Positions 24,389 through 34,800 of a DNA stretch of 64,000 bases are shown here, one piece after another (the first letter of the stretch is position 1; every line of letters begins with the position of its first letter). Where the stretch lies: the NCBI RefSeq assembly GCF_036785885.1, contig NC_092322.1, forward strand, positions 38,337,994 to 38,401,993. Reading direction: 5' to 3'. Position numbers and translations under genes: made by a program. Origin of the DNA: Coffea arabica (Eukaryota; Streptophyta; Magnoliopsida; Gentianales; Rubiaceae). The notes under the pieces are model-generated. The model ran no database searches and was not told where the DNA came from. It saw only the letters and a program-made list of their open reading frames with translations.

Positions 24389-27036
24389 GTCTAGAGTTTC
24401 AAAGAAACTCAAGACAAAGACGTAGACACCAAATTGTTTACCTGTCATCTTCTAGCTGTACCTGAGCCAAAATAAACAAGCCAACACTTGGCTGAAATTA
24501 GTGAACAAAAGATGTAATGAAATTGCAAAACATGTGACCGAACTCATGTAGAGTTGCCTACGTATCCCACCATGGGAATCAGGTCAAACGTAGTTCGAAT
24601 GCAAGTGAACCACAATGAAACAAGTGCATTGACCAACTGTGATCTTTGCAAAGTCGAAAAAGTCTGAGCTCTCAAAACTTCAAAACATGAAACACAAAAT
24701 GAATGAGAAAGCACAATTATTAATCAAAACAATCAAGAAAAGTAACTTGTCATAACTAGAAAAAGATGCGCGGAGGGACGCGGTTACGCTCCAAGAATGG
24801 GGGTAGAAGGGTGCGCGGTGGACGCTGAGACTCACCAACAGGAATTTAACTTGTCAAGAAGGGGGATAGAAGGGTGCGCGGTGGACGCTGAGACTCACCA
24901 ACAGAAAATTGAATTTGTCAAGAAGGGGAATAGAAGGGTGCGCGGTGGACGCTGAGACTCACCAACAGGAATTTAACTTGTCAAGAAGGGGGATAGAAGG
25001 GTGCGCGGTGGACGCTGAGACTCACCAACAGAAAATTAAATTGTCAAGAAGGGGGATAGAAGGGTGCGCGGATAGAAGGGTGCGCGGTGGACGCTGAGAC
25101 TCACCAACAGGAATTTAACTTGTCAAGAAGGGGGATAGAAGGGTGCGCGGTGGACGCTGAGACTCACCAACAGAAAATTAAATTTGTATTTTTGAAAAAG
25201 ATACGCGGAGGGACGCGATTACGCTCCAGCAGAAAATTAAATTGTCAAGAAGGGGAGATAGAAGGGTGCGTGGTGGACGCTGAGACTCACCAACAGAAAT
25301 TTAAATATGATCTTCTGATCTGATTTTTTGATTTTTGATTGATTTTTTTTTTTAAACAGATTGGTGGGATTGACCCGAGCCCAATTAAACACTGAAAGAA
25401 ATGAAAATGCAAGTTCAATACCATCAAACTGAAAGATTAAAATGCATGTTGCTCAAGTAGTAATAAATCAAGACAAACTTACTTGGCGGACTTTCACCTT
25501 TCTTGATTGATTTTTTTTTTTGAACTTTAAAAAAAAGGGAATTATATTTTCTTTCTTTCTTCGAAAATGTACAGCAAAACTTGGAGCTCAATCCTTCTAC
25601 CATTTGCCCCAGTGTGAATCATGCTCAACTAAGCCAGTATTATGTCACATAACCTTTCCTGCAAAAAGGAAAGGAAAAAAAAAGGAAAAGAAACAACTGT
25701 GATGAAAACACTGCCACCACCATAAGATCCCTTCGCCTTGAGAGCCGTGTAAACATGAGTTTCAATATCGATAAACTGCTTCTTTAGGTACGGTCGACAA
25801 CCTCTTCAGAATCTTTGTAACCGTCAAATGTCAGTCATCCAGACTTTGTTACCATAAGATCCTCAATCTCAGGACCCCTTTGGGATAAATTATAGGGGAT
25901 TGTCTTTTGAATGAGACCCAATAAATGGGAAACATAAACAATTGCAAAAAGTAGTATTCATCATGCAATAATGCTAATATGAAATAAACAATGATACACA
26001 ATAAACAAATGGAATAGCAAATAGAATAGTAAAACAAAATTAGTGATTTTTTTTTTTTTGAATATAGGTCCTATGATCAAAAGTTGAGTTCATATTTAGA
26101 GGACGGCCTTTGATGAGGAAAAATGCTCCAACTGACCCTTTCGACGTCATCCATTTTGGAATTCATTATCGGCAAAAGAACAACAGTATGAAAGAGACCC
26201 AAATCAACATAGTCACCAGCTTTCAGACCTCAGCATCTTCTTCTTTGTTGTTAATCCTCTTGTATTCCAAACCCCTACCTCAGCGCCCTTTCGGGTTTTC
26301 ACTAAGGTTACCTCCACCTTTTTCATTTTTTTTTGTTTTTGTTTTTTTTGTTTTTTGTTTTTTTGTTTTGTTTTTTGATTTTGTTTGTTTTTGTTTTGTT
26401 TTTGTTTTTGTTTTTAGAAGGTGTCCTTTCAGGTTTTCACCTAGAGACATAGACAAGACAATTTTAACACCAACTATATCAATGCAGTCATACTTTGATA
26501 ATGAGTAGCATCAGTGAGACAACCTTCTCTGACATGTTTCAGAAAAGTTTGTATTAACATCATTTGCTAGTTGATTAAATTTTTTTTCTTTTTTTTTTTC
26601 AAAATACTGCAAAAGATGAAATTTGGCAATTTTGGTTCTTGCGATTAGGATCGGATAGAGTAGCAAAGGAAAGGTTAAGGCTTGAAAGGCTTGACAGCGG
26701 ATCATATGATGAGTTTGCAATCATTTGAGATAGCATTCTTTCAAAACTTACCCCAATCTAGGGTGAGAGAGAGATAAAAATTTGCCCCAATTTAATTCTG
26801 ACAGAATCTCTATTTTCTTTTTTTTCGATTTTCTTTTTTTTTTCCTTTTTTTTTTAAACAAATTGCCCCAGTATGGGGTTAGTGATCTTAAGGGACAGCC
26901 AAGCGAAAAGGAAAATGGTTATGAAAAGTCAAAAAGAAAGAAGAAAAATTAGGGATAGTATATCGAAATGGAAAAATGAGAGGAATTATGCCTGAAATCC
27001 GTCTCTTGCAGTATTGTTTTTTTTAAATTTTTTTTT
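24389..27036 (-). other. 3' untranslated region of the Ogre-like element
   Basis: About 2.6 kb between the end of pol and the PPT. It has no supported gene, but it holds the 63-bp tandem repeats (24766-25310) and long T-rich runs (26310-26416, 26580-26605, 26815-26855, 27014-27036). A long non-coding 3' region is usual for this group. Confidence 0.7.
24766..25310 (+). repeat. 63-bp tandem repeat array in the 3' region
   Basis: The core GTGCGCGGTGGACGCTGAGA recurs at 24811, 24874, 24938, 25001, 25080, 25143 and, with one change, 25266. A truncated copy sits at 25064. Spacing is 63-64 bp, with one 16-bp partial step and one 123-bp step. A second motif, GCGGAGGGACGCG.TTACGCTCCA, brackets the array near 24768 and 25204. 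Arrays in this position of Ogre/Tat elements are known in some plants to seed satellite DNA. Here it is short and imperfect. Confidence 0.85.
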
Positions 27037-30000
27037 TCAAATGAAAAACTTTTTGCACATGTCTGCATTGATTGGTTGGGGAAAAACTTGACCGTCCATT
27101 TCCATAAGAATAAGCGCTCCTCCGGATAGCACTTTCTTAACAATGAATGGTCCTTGCCAATTGGGAGCAAACTTGCCTTTAGCCTCATCTTGCATTGGAA
27201 GAATCTGTTTCAAAACCTTATCTCCAACTTCAAATAAGCGGGGCTTGACTTTTTTGTTGTAAGCCCGAGCCATTCGTTGCTGATAACATTGTCCATGACA
27301 CACGGCATTCAACCTCTTTTCATCAATCAGAGACAACTGCTCCTGACGTTCTCTGATCCATTCAGCTTCTTCTATCTGAGCTTCCATCAGAATGCGCAAG
27401 GAAGGAATTTCAACTTCTGCAGGTAGTACTGCTTCCATTCCATACATAAGAGAGTAAGAAGTTGCACCAGTAGAAGTTCTGATGGTAGTTCTGTATGCCA
27501 TTAGTGCATAAGGCAGCTTCTCATGCCAATCCCGGTGTGCTTCAGTCATCTTACGGATAATCTTTTTCAAATTTTTATTTGCGGCTTCAACGGCTCCATT
27601 CATCTGAGACCTATAAATAGCAGAATTTCGATGTCTGATCTTGAACTGTTCACATAATCCATTCACCATATCATTGTTGAGGTTTTTGGCATTATCAGTG
27701 ATCAGCGTCTCTGGTACCCCAAAACGACAGATGATATTATTTCTCAAGAAATTCGACACCACTTTCTTTGTCACATGCTTATAGGACGCGGCCTCAACCC
27801 ACTTGGTGAAATATTCAATCGCCACTAAAATGAATCGATGCCCATTTGAAGCAGGAGGATCAATAGTTCCGATCACATCCATTCCCCAGATCGAACATGG
27901 CCATGGAGCAGTCATACTATGCAATTCTGTAGGAGGAGCACGTATAACATCACCATGCATTTGACACTTAACACACTTTCTAACAAAATTTACACAGTCA
28001 TGCTCTATGGTAAGTCAAAAATATCCTGTTCTCATGATTTTCTTAGCCAGTAGATGCCCATTCATGTGTGGCTCACAAACTCCACTATGCACTTCTTTCA
28101 TCATATAATCGGCTTCCTCATCATTGATGCATCTCAAAAGGCCCAAATCAAATGTTTTCTTGTATAGCACTTCTCCATTCAAGAAAAATCTTGCTGACAT
28201 CCTGCGTAAGAAATTTTTTACAACAGCATCGGCGTCAGGAGGGTAGGATCCCATTTTCATAAATTCCTTAATATCATTGTACCAGGAGCGACCATCAATG
28301 ACCCTTCCCGTAACCAGACAGTGCGCTGGCCTATTCTGAAGTTGGATCTGTATAGATTCAATCACCAGCTCATCTGGATGTTAGATCATCGAAGACAGAG
28401 TAGCTAAAGCATCAGCAAAGGCATTACGAGTGCGGGGAATATGTCTGAGTTCCAAATTCCTGAATTTGCTAGCCAAACTAAGCAAGTTACAATGATACAA
28501 CATAATCTTTGAATCCCGAGTTACCCACTGCTTAAGCGTCTGATGCACAAGTAAATCGGAATCACTGAATGCTATCAGGTCCTTGATCTCCATGTCCAAT
28601 GCCATTTTCAATCCAAAAATACAAGTTTCATACTCGGCCATGTTGTTGGTACAAGGAAATCGTAATTTGGCAGTAGCGGGATAGTGCTTCCCTTCAGGCG
28701 ACACTAAAATAGCTCCAATTCCAGCTCCGAAAGAATTTGACGCACCGTCGAAAAATAACCTCTATCCAGGATACTGCTCACTCATGTCCTCCACTGCTCC
28801 AACGAATAGAATTTCTTCATCAGGAAAGTAGGTATGCAATGGCTGGTAATCATCATCTCTTGGATTTTCTGCCAAATGATCTGCTATGGCTTGACCCTTG
28901 ACTGCCTTTTGTGTTGTAAAGACAATATCGAATTCGGAAAGGATTATTTGCCACTTAGCCATACGTCCCGTGGGCATCAACTTTTCCAACAGGTATTTTA
29001 GAGGATCAGAACGGGAAATCAGGTAAGTGGTATAACCAAACAAATAATGTCTCAACTTCTGAGCTGCCCATGCTAAAGCACAACAACTTCTCTCGAGAAA
29101 AGAATAGTTGGCCTCATATGCTGTAAATTTCTTGCTTAGATAGTAGATGGCTTGCTCCTTTCTTCCAGACTCATCATGCTGTCCCAGAACACATCCGACA
29201 GCCTCTTCAAGAACAGACAAATACATAATCAGAGGTCTCCCTAGCTGAGATGGCACTAAGACCGGAGGATTTAACAAATAATTCTTGATCTTATCAAAAG
29301 CTTGCTGACAATCTTCATTCCAATCCATCGGCGCATTCTTTTTCAACAGTTTGAACAGAAGCTCACAGGTAGAGGTTAACTGTGCAATAAATCGGCCAAT
29401 AAAATTGATCTTTCCAAGAAAACTCTTCACATCTTTTTGACTTTTTGGAATGGGCATATCTCGAATTACTTTTATTTTCGCAGGATCTATCTCTATACCC
29501 TTTTTGCTGACAATAAAACCCAATAACTTACCAGCCGGAGCTCCAAAAGCACATTTCGCAGGGTTCAACTTCAAATTATACTTCCTCAATCTTTCAAACA
29601 GTTTCTTTAAATCAACCAAATGGTCCTCAACCTTTTTGGATTTAATTATGATATCATCCACATAGACCTCCATCTCTTTGTGAATCATGTCATGGAACAG
29701 GGTAGTCATGGTTCTCTGATAAGTGGCTCCAGCATTTTTCAACCCGAAAGGCATCACTCTATAACAAAAGGTTCCCCATGGGATGATAAAAGAGGTTTTC
29801 TCTCTGTCTTCTTCTGCCATTAAAATTTGATGATACCCAACAAAACAATCACCAAAAGATTCAATTTCGTGTCCGGCAGTATTGTCCAAAAGAATATGAA
29901 TGTTTGGCAAAGGAAAATCGTCTCTCGGACTGGCCTTATTCACATCTCTGTAATCAACACATACTCGCACCTCCCCAGATTTCTTAGGCACTGGCACAGG

Positions 30001-30517
30001 ATTCGATATCCAGATGGGATAATGAGACACCATGATTATCTTAGCATTGAGCTGTTTCACGATTTGCTCCTTTATTTTGAGACTCATTTCTGGTTTGAAT
30101 TTACGTGGCTTCTGCTTTACAGGTAAAAAATTTGGATCAGTTGGCAACCTGTGAACCACTATGTCTGTAGAGATCCCTGGCATATCATCGTATGACCATG
30201 CAAACACATCTTGAAAAAGCGTTAAGAATTCAATCATTTCCTCCTTTTGTTTCTTATTCAAATGAATGCTGACTTTAACTTCTTTAACCTCCGTCTTAGT
30301 GTCAATATTGATGATTTCTGTTTCTTCTAAGTTGGGTTTGGGTTTCTCTTCATACTGTTTTAAATCCCTTGAAATAGACTCAAATTCTTCCTCAGTATCG
30401 CTCTCGCTTTGAATTTCAGATTGCATGATTTCAAGTTCATGAGAGATATCGAGATTGCAGCTATCGAATTCCAAAATGGTGACATCCAAAGGATCAAAGG
30501 ATTTTATTTGTGGCCAT
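27037..30517 (-). pseudogene. pol: RT, RNase H, archaeal-type RNase H, integrase; three stops
   Basis: One continuous minus-strand frame holds the whole pol region. Counting from 30537: RT with catalytic Asp at about residue 230 and the YVDD box at 292-295 (about 29653-29664), followed by RNase H; a second, archaeal-type RNase H (about 28750-28384); then integrase with an HHCC zinc region (about 28110-27965) and a DD35E core (GMDVIG, ITDNAKNL, NGAVEAANK) ending in a chromatin- or DNA-binding C-terminal part. The dual RNase H is the hallmark of the Tat/Ogre group. In-frame stops: TAG at 28762-28764 at the start of the second RNase H, TAA at 28381-28383 between RNase H and integrase, TGA at 28015-28017 inside the zinc region. 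The product would reverse-transcribe and insert the element; this copy yields at most RT plus the first RNase H. Confidence 0.92.
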
Positions 30518-30822
30518 CTGAAAATAGAATAGAACATAAGTAATAAATAAATAGCAAATACCGAAGAAGTCTTTCATTTCATTAAATTCAAAATGCATCA
30601 AGACTTCACAAAAGATAAATATACAGACATGATTGTTATTTAAAGACATATTTAACCCAAACCTTTATTTTCGTTTCAGCAATTTTCTTGAACAAAGCAA
30701 GTTATATTAACTGAAACAAGAATAAAGGTTTAAAAGATGAAAGCAATTTCTTTTAACAAAAGATCCAGATTACTGTCCTATCTGGATGTGATCTAGACAA
30801 AAGACAATCCCCTTAAATTTAC
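30518..30822 (-). other. Probable Ogre-type intron between protease and RT frames
   Basis: On the minus strand a donor CG|GTAAAT (GT at 30822-30821) and an acceptor TTCTATTTTCAG (AG at 30519-30518) with a pyrimidine run bound 305 nt of AT-rich DNA. The upstream exon ends with two bases of a codon in the gag-protease frame and the downstream exon begins with the third base of a codon in the pol frame, so removal joins the two frames in phase. Introns at this place are known in Ogre elements. One TGA (30834-30836) lies just before the donor and would still stop this copy. The site pair is inferred from sequence only. Confidence 0.6.
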
Positions 30823-30833
30823 CGAAATTCCCT

Positions 30834-33800
30834 TCAAGAGGGAAGATAATCAGCAGTCCAATTCTGAATAGCTCCTTCGGTAATTGACAAAAATTCTGCA
30901 TTCTCTGATGGCCCCTCCTCACAAGTAGCCCCAACAAATAGCTGAGGCAGGTCCACTTCAATCTCCTCCACAGGATTCTTCGTTTCAGGCTTAATTACCT
31001 CCGATGGACGAGGAAAAGTGTGATATAGCGGAGGGATATATAAGGCAGTTTGTTTGCCCTTCTTTTCGGCTTGTTTCCAAGCTTGTATTTCCTTTCTATC
31101 CTTAGCAGTTGGATGAAATCCCAGTCCAAATGTATCCTTCTGTGTCGGGATCTCTATTGGCTCCAAAATTCCTTGCAATTCCCTCCCAAGACCTTTTCCT
31201 ATTTCATATCCGCCTCGAATCATCTCCCTAGCCATCATAATACTGGCCTCTGGCAAATCTGATTGAGTCGACAACTTATCCTTGGATGCCCATCCCACGG
31301 AGACGATGTCAGCAACGTGATGAGATGAAGTTGGAGTCCTTTTTCTATTTTCACCATTGAATTTTGCATCAACGATCATGGTACAGTCATCCTCAGCAAA
31401 CACTGTAATGAGTTGATCATTCGGAATAAACCTCAACATTTGATGCAGAGAAGATGGCACTGAATTGGAAGCATGTATCCAAGATCTTCCAAGTAAAATG
31501 TTGTAAACACTGGAGAAGTCCATGACTTGGCAAGTAACTTGGAATTGAGCAGGGCCTATCTCCAATACTAGATCTGTTTCACCCATAGATTCCCTCCTTG
31601 AACCATCAAATTCTCGAACCACAGTTGCAGATGGACGGAGTTTAATATCAAGAAATCCAAACTTGGTGAGAGTGTTCCATGGACAGATATTCAACGCTGA
31701 CCCATTATCCACTAAAACCCTCGGCAACAGCTTTCCATTGCAACGGACCGATATATACAAAGCTCTGTTATGTCCGATCCCTTCTGCAGTCAGATCATCA
31801 TCGGAGAAGGTAATATGATTAGCAGCAAGTACATTCCCCACAATGTTAGAAAATTTATCCACCGGAATATCTTTAGGGACTTGAGCTTCGTTCAGAATTT
31901 TGAGCAATGTTTCTCTGTGCAGCTCAGAAGTCAAGAGAAGATTCAGAAAAGAAATCTGAGCAGGCATCCTATCCAACTGCTCCACTATTTTGTACTCGCT
32001 TCTTTTCAGCATTTTCAGAAAATCTACAGCTTCATTTTCAGACACACGAGGCTTGGGTGTCGGAGATTTAACTTTGGCCCTGGATTGAACATCAATATCG
32101 GAGTTTCCCACAATTTTCCCAGATCTAGTAATAGTAGATATATCTTCTTTCAAACAATCTTTACCCCCAATTAACAGACTGGGCTTCTTGTAGTTCCATG
32201 GTATCTCTTGCAAATTATTGACAGGCATTTGCTCTGGAAATTCGAGAATGGCAGGCTCTGATATATCCCATTCAAAAGATGGAAGATCCAAAATAAAAGG
32301 AATCTCAGAATTGTCAACCTCGGAAGGCCCTCCTTCTACCATAAACGGCTCCTCTTTCTCAAACACAAAAGATTTTAACTTTTCCTCAGCACTATCCTTA
32401 GTTATGGACTTTTCAACAGACAGTAGTTTCCTCATCTCCGCATGGTCAGTCTCCATCACGTCAAATACTTCAGTTTCATCTACAATGTACTGACTGGGGT
32501 CGACAAAATCTTCATCAGCGATGATAACCCCCACAGTGCTCCCATGCTCAGGTAGAGGATTCTTACTAACATTCGGTCCCTGCTCTCCCTTTCTTCTGAG
32601 AAGGATATCTCCAGAGTCAATCATGTCCTGAATCTTATGTTTTAAAATCCAACAATTGCCAGTGGTATGACCTGGACTTCCAGAATGATAAGCACATATT
32701 GCATGCGGATCATAACCGGCAGGAGGACCTCTGGGATAGATTTTGGGAGGAACAGTGCCAATTTTTCCAGCTGCTTTTAATTGCTCATACAACTGATCAA
32801 TAGGTCGACCCAAGTTGGTGAAGGTTCGAAATTGCTTCTGAGTTTGAATTCCACTGGTTTGCAAAGGATTTTGAGAAGGGTTATTGTTCTGCAGGGTTGG
32901 TCTGGAATGGTAAATAGGACGAGAGTGATTTTGAAAGACAGGTTGTGGAGTTGGAGGTAAGGGCGAGGTATTCAAATGATTGGGTCGGGAATGATGGAAT
33001 TGGGTAGTAGTGTGGTATACTGGTTGAGGATTGGTGTAATACGGGTAAGAAAAAGAATAGGTGGGATGATTTTTGGATCTGAAAGACGGGCCTTGATCCC
33101 ATATAAAAGCAGTATCACCTTCTTTCTTCTTGAATGGTGGCTTTTTCCCATTGTTGTTTTGATTTTGTAGAGCATCCAATTGCAACTTTAATGCAGACAC
33201 ATTAACAATCTTCACTGCTTTGACAAATTCATCATACTCCTCCAATTTATTAATGATAGCAGCAAATGGACTTCCAATCATGCGAAAGATCTCTTCAAAA
33301 TAAGGTGGATCGTGGGCCTTGATGAAAGTGCGAACAATCTCCTCCTCAATCATAGGAGGCTCCACTTTGACAGCTAACTTTCTCCACCGTTTTGCGTAGG
33401 TCTTGTGATCTTCTGACGGCTTTCTTTTCGTATCCTCCAGTGTGGTTCGTGTTGGCGCCAACTCACAGTTAAATTCATACTGCTTCACAAAAGCAGTTGA
33501 TAGATCCAACCAGGTCTTGACTTCTCTAGACTTCAAATTTGAATACCAATCTAGAGCATCTCCCTCCAAACTTTCCGGAAATAGACGCATAGGCAAATTC
33601 TCATCATCAACAGGTTTACCTAACTTGTTGGCAAACATCTTGAGGTGCGTCTTTGGATTTCCAGTTCCATCATATTTGCTGAATTTAGGGGTTTTGAATC
33701 CCAACGGTAGCTGAATATCCGGGAAAAGACACAATTCATCGTAATCTAACCCACCATGCCTGCTCAATCCTTGATTCTTTCTCATAAAATCATCGAATCG

Positions 33801-34331
33801 ATCCAACCTTCTTAACAGACCTTTGTCAATGGGTATAGGTTGTTCTTCTATCGCCGCCTTCCCTTGAGATGCAGTATCCAGTACAAAAGGCTCCGGAAGG
33901 TGGTGGTGCGGTCCCTGAGGGTTGGGAGGAATGTTCAAATTGATTTGTGGATGAGTTTGAGGGATTTGACTATTGGTTGGGTTCACCAATACATAATTCG
34001 GATGCATATAGGAAAAGTCTGAATTTAATCGGGCAAAGGTATTTTCAAGAGGGTTAGCGAAAGGAGGAGGGAAATGTGTTTGGGTAGTAGATGTGTGGGG
34101 TGGTTGATAGTCTTGTGCAGGTGGGTGATTATCGATAGGTTCTTGGTCGTTTGGGACACCACCACCATTGTTGCTGGCGACCAGCTGATCAATTACACGC
34201 CTTTGTGCGGCCATTTCAGCGCTTAACTCATTGAACTTACCAAGTACCTCACTTAATTGAGCTCCCAATGCTGTGAAGTCCGGCGATGTTACTATAGCAA
34301 ATCTTTCCGAAATTTCTGGTAGTGAACTCAT
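30834..34331 (-). CDS. gag-protease polyprotein with G-patch, 1165 aa
   Basis: The frame opens at the ATG at 34331 (a TTG six codons earlier is unlikely). Order: a short coiled N-terminus; a Pro/Asn/His-rich stretch (residues 60-160); a gag capsid-type domain (about 228-375, with LEGDALDWYSNL); a low-complexity Asn/Pro/His/Thr region; a zinc-knuckle-like CAYHSGSPGHTTGNC (about 546-560, CHHC rather than CCHC); a retropepsin with VDNGSALNICP (about 874), the Asn-Gly form usual in this group; and a G-patch-like GGYEIGKGLG (about 1040) before the C-terminus. Gag packages the RNA and protease matures the polyprotein. The frame is open throughout, unlike its neighbours ORF1 and pol. It ends at TGA 30834, 11 bases before the proposed intron donor. 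Confidence 0.92.
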   Translation of the reverse strand: MSSLPEISERFAIVTSPDFTALGAQLSEVLGKFNELSAEMAAQRRVIDQLVASNNGGGVPNDQEPIDNHPPAQDYQPPHTSTTQTHFPPPFANPLENTFARLNSDFSYMHPNYVLVNPTNSQIPQTHPQINLNIPPNPQGPHHHLPEPFVLDTASQGKAAIEEQPIPIDKGLLRRLDRFDDFMRKNQGLSRHGGLDYDELCLFPDIQLPLGFKTPKFSKYDGTGNPKTHLKMFANKLGKPVDDENLPMRLFPESLEGDALDWYSNLKSREVKTWLDLSTAFVKQYEFNCELAPTRTTLEDTKRKPSEDHKTYAKRWRKLAVKVEPPMIEEEIVRTFIKAHDPPYFEEIFRMIGSPFAAIINKLEEYDEFVKAVKIVNVSALKLQLDALQNQNNNGKKPPFKKKEGDTAFIWDQGPSFRSKNHPTYSFSYPYYTNPQPVYHTTTQFHHSRPNHLNTSPLPPTPQPVFQNHSRPIYHSRPTLQNNNPSQNPLQTSGIQTQKQFRTFTNLGRPIDQLYEQLKAAGKIGTVPPKIYPRGPPAGYDPHAICAYHSGSPGHTTGNCWILKHKIQDMIDSGDILLRRKGEQGPNVSKNPLPEHGSTVGVIIADEDFVDPSQYIVDETEVFDVMETDHAEMRKLLSVEKSITKDSAEEKLKSFVFEKEEPFMVEGGPSEVDNSEIPFILDLPSFEWDISEPAILEFPEQMPVNNLQEIPWNYKKPSLLIGGKDCLKEDISTITRSGKIVGNSDIDVQSRAKVKSPTPKPRVSENEAVDFLKMLKRSEYKIVEQLDRMPAQISFLNLLLTSELHRETLLKILNEAQVPKDIPVDKFSNIVGNVLAANHITFSDDDLTAEGIGHNRALYISVRCNGKLLPRVLVDNGSALNICPWNTLTKFGFLDIKLRPSATVVREFDGSRRESMGETDLVLEIGPAQFQVTCQVMDFSSVYNILLGRSWIHASNSVPSSLHQMLRFIPNDQLITVFAEDDCTMIVDAKFNGENRKRTPTSSHHVADIVSVGWASKDKLSTQSDLPEASIMMAREMIRGGYEIGKGLGRELQGILEPIEIPTQKDTFGLGFHPTAKDRKEIQAWKQAEKKGKQTALYIPPLYHTFPRPSEVIKPETKNPVEEIEVDLPQLFVGATCEEGPSENAEFLSITEGAIQNWTADYLPS

Positions 34332-34800
34332 GTTTACAGACTGTCTCAAGGCTTTACTTCGGGACCTGGTGATGATGGGGCTTCTTCGGGTAGCTATTGT
34401 GAAAAATACCTGCTAGTGGAGAAAAGAAACTAATTTAGGGTTGGATGATCTGTCAAATTGCTGTAATTTATTCAAGAAAAAAAAGAAAAAAAGAAAGGAA
34501 AAAAAACATGAGTTAGTAGATATTTAAATAATTCAGATGCATGTCCTATGGGGGAGCCCTTTTTGTGCCAAGGGTAGGCCTAATATGATGCAACACTTTC
34601 GGAATGAGACCCGTTGATCAAACCTGTTATTGACAATCATTTTGTGAAAAAGAAGAGATTTCATTTCATTGTAAAATACCAAGTACATTTGTTTACATCA
34701 TGTCACGAAGGCGACTTCGTACAAGGTCACCAAAATTTCTGAACCTATCCAATACAGAATCTCTAGTTTCTCTAGCATACGGAATCTTGACACGTTCGGC
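34332..34800 (-). other. Spacer between ORF1 and gag
   Basis: About 470 bp, A/T- and purine-rich on the plus strand around 34480-34510, no coding frame. Ogre elements normally have such a gap between ORF1 and gag-pol. Confidence 0.6.

Noticed and set aside
24766..25310. Regular repeats that could suggest a CRISPR-like array
   Set aside because: The 63-bp units are contiguous with no unique spacers and lie within a plant retrotransposon; this is an ordinary tandem array.
24909..25323. Open frames encoding repeated NLSRRGIEGCAVDAETHQQ
   Set aside because: They are translations of the 63-bp tandem repeat in the retrotransposon 3' region, opposite to the element's coding strand, without any start context or domain.
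26110..26508. 132-aa ORF with a long F/V-rich segment resembling membrane helices
   Set aside because: The hydrophobic part is a (TTTTG)n/T-rich simple repeat in the retrotransposon 3' region, not a protein.
30770..30961. 63-aa minus-strand ORF bridging the gag-protease stop
   Set aside because: It overlaps the gag-protease frame and the proposed intron. Its sequence shows no domain, and the in-phase splice gives a better account.
29450..32493. Several plus-strand ORFs of 60-134 aa inside the retrotransposon
   Set aside because: They are antisense shadows of the gag-protease and pol frames, with no domain of their own.
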